A stretch of 25,752 bases of DNA. It comes from an uncultured bacterium (GTDB taxonomy: Bacteria; Bacillota; Clostridia; Oscillospirales; Ruminococcaceae). Location: the NCBI GenBank assembly GCA_905215595.1, contig CAJMQZ010000017.1:1-25752 (forward strand), written 5' to 3'. Positions 21,101-25,752 of the stretch are shown piece after piece. The notes under the pieces were generated by a model. The model made no database searches. It saw only the letters and a list, made by a program, of their open reading frames with translations, and was not told the DNA's origin. The position numbers and the translations under genes are program-made. Every line of letters begins with the position of its first letter. The stretch's first letter is position 1.

Positions 21101-22186
21101 ATGCAAGATATTTCTTCCCGGATGGATGCGGTCTGCCGCCGCTTTGAGGAGCTTTCCATACGGCTGAACCAGCCCGATACCGCCGCCGACCCGGCACTGT
21201 TCCGCAAGCTGATGCGGGAGTACCACGACACCGAGCCGGTGGTAGAGGCTTACCGGGACTGGCAGACCGCGCTGGATCATCTGGCGCAGGCCAAAGCCCT
21301 GCTGGAGGAGCCCGGTTCACTGGACCCGGACTTCAAGCAGATGATACAGCAGGAAATCAGCGAAAAAAGTCAAGATGTGGCAAAGCTGGAAAATAATCTC
21401 AAAATTTTGCTGCTGCCCAAGGACGTGAACGACGGCAAAAACGTCATCATGGAGATCCGCGGCGGCGCCGGCGGCGAGGAAGCCGCTCTGTTTGCCCACA
21501 GTCTGCTGCGGATGTACACCATGTACGCCCAAAACCGTGGCTGGACGCTGGAGGTGCTCAACCTGAACGAGACCGAGCTTGGCGGCGTAAAGGAAGCCAT
21601 CGTCTCGGTGGATGGCGCAGGTGCATATAACCGCCTCAAGTACGAGAGCGGGGTGCACCGGGTGCAGCGTGTACCAGAGACCGAAACCCAAGGCCGCATC
21701 CACACCTCCACCGCCACTGTGGCGGTAATGCCGCAGGCAGAGGAGGTGGACTTTGCGCTGGATATGAAGGATCTGCGCATTGATACATTCCGCTCCTCCG
21801 GCGCGGGCGGTCAGCACATCAACAAGACCTCCAGCGCCATCCGTGTGACCCATATCCCCACAGGTACGGTGGTGGAGTGCCAGAACGAGCGCAGCCAGTT
21901 CCAGAACAAGGATAAGGCGCTGGAGATCCTGCGCAGCCGCCTCCTTGCACAAAAGCAGAAGGAACAGCAGGACGCCATCAACGCCCAGCGTCAGGGGCAG
22001 GTGGGTACTGGCGACCGCAGCGAGAAGATCCGCACCTACAACTTTCCGCAGGACCGCTGCACCGACCACCGCATCGGGCTGACTGTCCACAATCTGGAAA
22101 AGATCATGGACGGCAATCTGGACGAGGTAATCGATGCCCTTGCCACCCGCGAGCAGACTGAAAAGCTGCAAAAGCTGGGCGGATAA
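21101..22186 (+). CDS. prfA: Peptide chain release factor 1
   Basis: This 361-residue class I release factor ends translation at UAA and UAG. It has the N-terminal helical domain 1, then the PxT recognition tripeptide (PET, residues 192-194, followed by ETQGRIHTS), and the catalytic GGQ at 236-238 in SGAGGQHINKTSSAIRVTHIPTG. Length and spacing match E. coli RF1 (PAT and GGQ). RF2 would carry SPF instead of PxT. Start ATG 21101 has TAAGGAG 10 nt upstream. In many bacteria prfA is followed by the PrmC methylase that modifies the GGQ Gln. Here the next gene is the threonylcarbamoyl-AMP synthase, so PrmC must be elsewhere. Confidence 0.97.
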   Translation: MQDISSRMDAVCRRFEELSIRLNQPDTAADPALFRKLMREYHDTEPVVEAYRDWQTALDHLAQAKALLEEPGSLDPDFKQMIQQEISEKSQDVAKLENNLKILLLPKDVNDGKNVIMEIRGGAGGEEAALFAHSLLRMYTMYAQNRGWTLEVLNLNETELGGVKEAIVSVDGAGAYNRLKYESGVHRVQRVPETETQGRIHTSTATVAVMPQAEEVDFALDMKDLRIDTFRSSGAGGQHINKTSSAIRVTHIPTGTVVECQNERSQFQNKDKALEILRSRLLAQKQKEQQDAINAQRQGQVGTGDRSEKIRTYNFPQDRCTDHRIGLTVHNLEKIMDGNLDEVIDALATREQTEKLQKLGG

Positions 22187-22257
22187 ACCCCGGCTTTGCG
22201 GGTGCAAAACCACTCGAATAGCTGACAAGCAACTATACTTTACAGATAGAAAGAACG

Positions 22258-23292
22258 ATGATTCGTATGGAAATTAAAACCAGAGTTTTGCCTGCCGATG
22301 AAGCAGGCGTAGCCGAGGCCGCGCAGCTGCTGCGGCAGGGTCAGCTTGTGGCCCTGCCAACAGAAACGGTCTACGGCATTGCCGCCGATGCCCGCAACGG
22401 TGCGGCGGTGCGCGATATCTTTGTGGCCAAGGGGCGCCCGCAGGATAACCCCCTCATCGTCCACGTCACAGGGCCGGAGATGCTGCCGGGTCTTGTCAGC
22501 GAGGTGCCGGAGCGTGCCCAGCTGCTGATGGCAGCCTTCTGCCCCGGGCCGCTGACCATCATCATGCCGCGCGGGCCGGAGGTGGCGGATGAATGCTGTG
22601 CCGGACTGGATACCGTGGGCATCCGTATGCCCAGCCACCCGGTAGCGCGGGCGGTCATCCAGCAGAGCGGCTGCGCCTTTGCCGCCCCCAGCGCCAACCT
22701 TTCCGGCAAGCCCAGCCCCACCAACGCACAGGACGTGTTCACCGATATGGACGGCCGCCTGCCGCTGATCTTGGACGGCGGCGAGTGCGATGTGGGTGTG
22801 GAAAGCACCGTGGTGTCGGTGGTGGGGGAGAAGCCCACCCTGTTCCGCCCCGGCCACATCACGCTGGAGGACTTGGAACGCGCCCTCGGTGAAGAGGTGG
22901 AGGTGTCCAAGGCCATTCTGGAAAAGCTGCCGGAGGGTGCCGTGGTGCGCAGCCCGGGCATGAAGTACAAACACTACGCCCCCAAGGCCGATGTGACCTT
23001 GCTCAACGGCACCTTTGCGCAGTTCAAGGCCTATGTGGACGCCCATAAAGACGAGAACCCCAGCTGCCTGTGCTTTACCGGCGAAAGCGCAAAGCTGGAT
23101 GTGCCCTGCGTGGAATACGGCCGCGAGGGGGACGGTGCCGATCAGGCAAAGCACATCTTCCGCTCCCTGCGGGCACTGGATGAGCAGGGCGACGGCGTGG
23201 TCTACGCCCGCTGCCCGCAGAAGGACGGCCTGTCCATGGCAGTGTACAACCGCCTGATCCGCGCCGCCGCCTTCCGGGTGATCGATCTATGA
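22258..23292 (+). CDS. ywlC: L-threonylcarbamoyladenylate synthase (Sua5 type)
   Basis: This 344-residue cytoplasmic enzyme makes threonylcarbamoyl-AMP from Thr, bicarbonate and ATP, the first step of the t6A37 modification of ANN-reading tRNAs. The YrdC-like domain (about 12-205) has LPTETVYGIAADA, KGRPQDNPLIVHV and APSANLSG. A linker with SPGMKYKHYAP follows, then a C-terminal Sua5 domain (about 235-344), so this is the two-domain Sua5/YwlC form. The ATG at 22258 (MIRMEIKTR) has a modest AGAAAGAA site; ATG 22267 is an alternative. Its last four bases overlap coaE. Placement after prfA is common in Gram-positive genomes. Confidence 0.94.
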   Translation: MIRMEIKTRVLPADEAGVAEAAQLLRQGQLVALPTETVYGIAADARNGAAVRDIFVAKGRPQDNPLIVHVTGPEMLPGLVSEVPERAQLLMAAFCPGPLTIIMPRGPEVADECCAGLDTVGIRMPSHPVARAVIQQSGCAFAAPSANLSGKPSPTNAQDVFTDMDGRLPLILDGGECDVGVESTVVSVVGEKPTLFRPGHITLEDLERALGEEVEVSKAILEKLPEGAVVRSPGMKYKHYAPKADVTLLNGTFAQFKAYVDAHKDENPSCLCFTGESAKLDVPCVEYGREGDGADQAKHIFRSLRALDEQGDGVVYARCPQKDGLSMAVYNRLIRAAAFRVIDL

Positions 23293-23906
23293 TAACTTTA
23301 GGCATCACGGGGCGCAGCGGCTGCGGCAAGTCCACGGTCACGGCGGTATTTGCCGCCCACGGCGTGCCGCTGGCCGATGCCGACCAGCTCAGCCGGGAGA
23401 TTTTACTGCCCGGCTCGCCGCTGCTGCCGCAGCTTGCGGCGCGGTTCGGCGGGGATATTTTAAAGCCGGACGGCACGCTGGACCGCCGTTTGCTGGCTGA
23501 CCGCGCCTTTGCCACCCCGGAGGGCAAGGTCGCGCTGGACAGTCTGACCCACCCCGCCATCGTGGCACGCATCCGCGCCGCAAAGCAGGCGGCGCAGACC
23601 GCTGGTGCGCCTCTTTTTGTGCTGGACGGTGCAGTCATCGTGGGCACGGCGGCACAGGCTGAGTGCGACCGCCTGTGCGTGGTCACTGCACCCTTTGAAA
23701 CCAGCGTGGCGCGCATCGTGGCGCGGGACGGCATTTCGCCGGAGATGGCTGCCCGCCGCTTGAACGCCCAGACCCCGGAACAGACCCTGACCGCACAGGC
23801 AGACTACACCCTGCACAACGATGCCGGGCTGGAGGCACTGCAGGCCGCCGCCGCCCGCCTGTGTGAACAGCTGCAGGCAGAAGGGGGCGTGACGGCAGCG
23901 CTTTGA
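23289..23906 (+). CDS. coaE: Dephospho-CoA kinase
   Basis: This 205-residue P-loop kinase of the last CoA synthesis step phosphorylates the 3'-OH of dephospho-CoA. The P-loop is GRSGCGKST (residues 8-16), followed by DADQLSREIL (the DAD motif) and DGTLDRRLLADRAFATPEGKVALDSLTHPAI, all typical. The segment that usually reads LDxPLLFE is here FVLDGAVIVGTAA, an unusual departure in the substrate region. The C-terminal lid (RIVARDGISPEMAARRLNAQ) is intact. It overlaps the upstream ywlC by ATGA and the downstream transglycosylase by 4 bases, so the three are tightly coupled. Confidence 0.92.
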   Translation: MITLGITGRSGCGKSTVTAVFAAHGVPLADADQLSREILLPGSPLLPQLAARFGGDILKPDGTLDRRLLADRAFATPEGKVALDSLTHPAIVARIRAAKQAAQTAGAPLFVLDGAVIVGTAAQAECDRLCVVTAPFETSVARIVARDGISPEMAARRLNAQTPEQTLTAQADYTLHNDAGLEALQAAAARLCEQLQAEGGVTAAL

Positions 23907-24568
23907 ACGAACAAAATTATGAAAAAGCCTACGACCCCATCGCCGCCCGGGAGCGCCGCGCCGCGCGGGAAAAGCAGCGCCGTCGCAAACAGCAGCGCCG
24001 CCGCCGGATGGTGCGGCGGCTGGTCGCTTTGTGCTTGGCAGTGGTGCTTACGGTTTGCGTGGTGCCGCCTTTGTGCAACCGGGCAGAGCAGCTTTTGTAC
24101 CCCCGCAAGTACGAGCAGCTGGTGGAAAAATGGGCAGCAGCCTATGAGTTGGATCCGCTGCTGGTCTACGCCTTTATCCGCACCGAAAGCGGCTTCGACC
24201 CGCAGGCCACCTCCAGTGTGGATGCCCGGGGCTTGATGCAGATGACTGAGGAGACCTTTCTCTGGATGCGCAGCAAGATCGCCCCGGAGGAACCACTGAC
24301 CTTTGCCGACCTGTACGACCCCGATACCGCCATCCGGTTCGGGTGCTATTATCTGCACCTGTGCATGGTGCGCTACAAAGGGGATGTATCCACGGCGGCA
24401 GCGGCCTACCACAGCGGCTGGGGCACGGTGGATCAGCTGCTGCAAATGGAGGAACACTCCGCAGACGGGGAAACGCTGCAGGGCTTCCCCTATAACCAGA
24501 TGCACCACTACGTCAACAAGATCACTGCCTGCTACCAGACCTATCAGCGTCTGTACGCAGGTCAATGA
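23903..24568 (+). CDS. Lytic transglycosylase (SLT domain), membrane-anchored
   Basis: This 221-residue protein has a very basic cytoplasmic N-terminus (about 1-39, many Arg/Lys), one transmembrane helix (about 40-57, LVALCLAVVLTVCVVPPL) and an extracytoplasmic Slt-type domain. The catalytic Glu is Glu 95 in IRTESGFDPQATS, followed by GLMQMT (110-115) and AYHSGWGTV. It should cleave peptidoglycan glycan strands to 1,6-anhydroMurNAc ends. The start is TTG, chosen for AGGGGG about 13-18 nt upstream and overlap with the coaE stop; ATG 24008 would cut off the basic region only. It resembles YjbJ-like small transglycosylases of Firmicutes. Confidence 0.92.
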   Translation: MNEQNYEKAYDPIAARERRAAREKQRRRKQQRRRRMVRRLVALCLAVVLTVCVVPPLCNRAEQLLYPRKYEQLVEKWAAAYELDPLLVYAFIRTESGFDPQATSSVDARGLMQMTEETFLWMRSKIAPEEPLTFADLYDPDTAIRFGCYYLHLCMVRYKGDVSTAAAAYHSGWGTVDQLLQMEEHSADGETLQGFPYNQMHHYVNKITACYQTYQRLYAGQ

Positions 24569-24592
24569 TAAAAAGTTAAGGAGCGAAAAATC

Positions 24593-25752
24593 ATGAGCGA
24601 AAAACTTACTGCAAAAGAGTACGCTGAAAAGCTGCTCTACACCCCCGAATACGCTGCCGACAAGCAGGCAGACGTAAAGGAAAAGGCTGCTGCCTTTGCC
24701 GAGGGCTACAAGAAATTTATGGACAGCGCCAAGACCGAGCGCGAGGCTGCCGTTGTCAGCGAGCAGATGCTGCTGGCTGCCGGCTACAAGGCTTTTGAGC
24801 CCAAAAAGGCCTACGCCCCCGGTGAGAAGGTCTACTTCATTCAGGAGAACAAGGCTGTTGTGGCGGCTACCATCGGCCAGAAGCCCTATGAAGAGGGCTT
24901 CCGTCTGGTCATCGCCCACATCGACTGCCCCCGTCTGGACCTGCGTCCCAACCCCCTGTACGAGTCTGACCACATGAGCTACTTCCGCACCCACTACTAC
25001 GGCGGTATACGCAAGTACCAGTGGGCTACCATCCCGCTGGCCATCCACGGCGTGTTCACCCGCGCCGACGGTTCCAGCGTCAACTTTGCCGTCGGTGAGG
25101 ACGAGAACGATCCCGTGTTCTGCATCACCGACCTGCTGCCCCATCTGGGTGCTGAGCAGAACGAGCGTAAGCTCAGCGAGGGCATCAAGGGCGAGGAGCT
25201 GAACGTGCTCATCGGCTCTGATACCGTGGAGGAAGAGGACGTCAAGGAGGCTGTCAAGCTGAACACCCTCATCCTGCTGAACCAGAAGTACGGCATCACC
25301 GAGCGCGACTTCACCCGCGCCGAGATCGAGGTGGTGCCTGCTGCCAAGGCACGCGACGTGGGCTTTGACCGCTCCATGATCGGTGCCTACGGCCACGATG
25401 ACCGCGTGGATGCTTACCCCGCACTGCTGGCCGAGATCGAGACCAAGGACCCTGTGCGCACCACCATCTGCGTGCTGACCGATAAGGAAGAGATCGGCTC
25501 TGACGGCGTGACCGGTATGCAGAGCATGTATGTGTTCCACTTTATGCAGCTGCTCTGCCGCGCTGCCGGTCAGGACGACATTCTCGCCTTCCGCAACAGC
25601 GTGTGCCTGTCTGCGGACGTGACCGCCGCCTACGACCCCAGCTGGGCAAGCGCCTTTGAGAAGCAGAACGGCACCTACGCAGGCCGCGGCATTGCCATCT
25701 TCAAGTACACCGGCAGCCGTGGCAAGAGCTCTGCCAGCGACGCCAACGCCGA
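24593..25752 (+). CDS. M18 family aminopeptidase (3' end outside the window)
   Basis: The frame is open from ATG 24593 (AAGGAG 9 nt upstream) to the window edge, 386 codons. M18 enzymes are cytoplasmic, dinuclear-zinc aminopeptidases that form tetrahedral dodecamers; bacterial members include ApeA-like enzymes of about 430-470 aa. Visible family motifs are HIDCPRLDL (metal-ligand His 109), GHDDRVDAYP (Asp 269 region, bridging metal ligand) and DKEEIGSDG (catalytic and ligand Glu 299/300). SADVTAAYDPSW follows near the right end. The final metal-ligand His lies beyond the window. Substrate preference (acidic versus hydrophobic N-terminal residues) cannot be told. It follows the transglycosylase by 24 nt and could be co-transcribed. 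Confidence 0.93.
   Translation, partial: MSEKLTAKEYAEKLLYTPEYAADKQADVKEKAAAFAEGYKKFMDSAKTEREAAVVSEQMLLAAGYKAFEPKKAYAPGEKVYFIQENKAVVAATIGQKPYEEGFRLVIAHIDCPRLDLRPNPLYESDHMSYFRTHYYGGIRKYQWATIPLAIHGVFTRADGSSVNFAVGEDENDPVFCITDLLPHLGAEQNERKLSEGIKGEELNVLIGSDTVEEEDVKEAVKLNTLILLNQKYGITERDFTRAEIEVVPAAKARDVGFDRSMIGAYGHDDRVDAYPALLAEIETKDPVRTTICVLTDKEEIGSDGVTGMQSMYVFHFMQLLCRAAGQDDILAFRNSVCLSADVTAAYDPSWASAFEKQNGTYAGRGIAIFKYTGSRGKSSASDANA

Noticed and set aside
22187..22257. Terminator and promoter between prfA and the Sua5-type gene
   Set aside because: The hairpin is only about 4 bp without a T-run, and the TATACT string lacks a matching -35, so co-transcription from prfA is more likely.
23804..25540. 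A 578-codon reverse-strand open frame over the transglycosylase and M18 genes
   Set aside because: It lies opposite two genes with clear catalytic motifs; no ribosome site or family resemblance of its own.

Overview
The window looks like a chromosomal segment of a high-GC Gram-positive anaerobe of the order Eubacteriales, most likely in the Oscillospiraceae/Ruminococcaceae near Faecalibacterium, Subdoligranulum or Gemmiger. This placement is inferred from GC- and Ala-rich coding sequence, strong AGGAGG-type ribosome binding sites, Clostridia-type families (DUF4364, DUF951, SpoIVA) and an archaeal-type AspRS. Almost everything is housekeeping or transport. No phage, transposase, CRISPR array, rRNA or tRNA is visible.

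Layout, left to right. (1) The last 16 codons of ribosomal protein bL31 and its terminator. (2) A four-gene Gld-like ABC operon (248-4527): ATPase, ABC-2 permease, GldG-like extracytoplasmic protein and a DUF4340 protein, closed by a terminator. (3) A promoter, a structured leader RNA ending in a terminator-like U-run, then the polyamine importer potABCD (4778-8726). PotD is unusual in having a C-terminal membrane anchor. (4) An acyl-ACP thioesterase, a split pair of chromate-transporter halves and a LOG-family nucleotide hydrolase (8794-11247). (5) A divergent pair of small genes: a reverse-strand 81-residue lipoprotein made mostly of SEAAS repeats, and a forward-strand 54-residue acidic protein followed by a ZIP metal transporter. 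(6) A reverse-strand MATE exporter whose 5' leader carries a 166-bp palindromic repeat. (7) A stand-alone sugar transferase and AspRS. (8) A 515-bp gene-free stretch full of inverted repeats, then a full-length spoIVA with a possible sigma-E promoter. (9) Reverse-strand DUF4364 and S1-domain genes. (10) A forward run of DUF951, prfA, threonylcarbamoyl-AMP synthase, coaE, a lytic transglycosylase and an M18 aminopeptidase cut by the window edge.

The most interesting signal is not a protein. Two gene-free places about 6 kb apart (11318-11412 and 17305-17396, both reverse strand) share the same short RNA-like design. Each has two complementary pairs interleaved as in an H-type pseudoknot, with identical stems but different loops. 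Each then has an 18-20 nt spacer and a terminator hairpin of unrelated sequence with a T5 run. Neither copy has a reverse-strand gene downstream, so this may be a family of small stand-alone RNAs. Other items worth attention are the potA leader RNA, the two palindromic repeat families, the SEAAS lipoprotein, the acidic micro-protein next to the ZIP transporter, and a sporulation gene with a possible sporulation promoter in a lineage often regarded as asporogenous.
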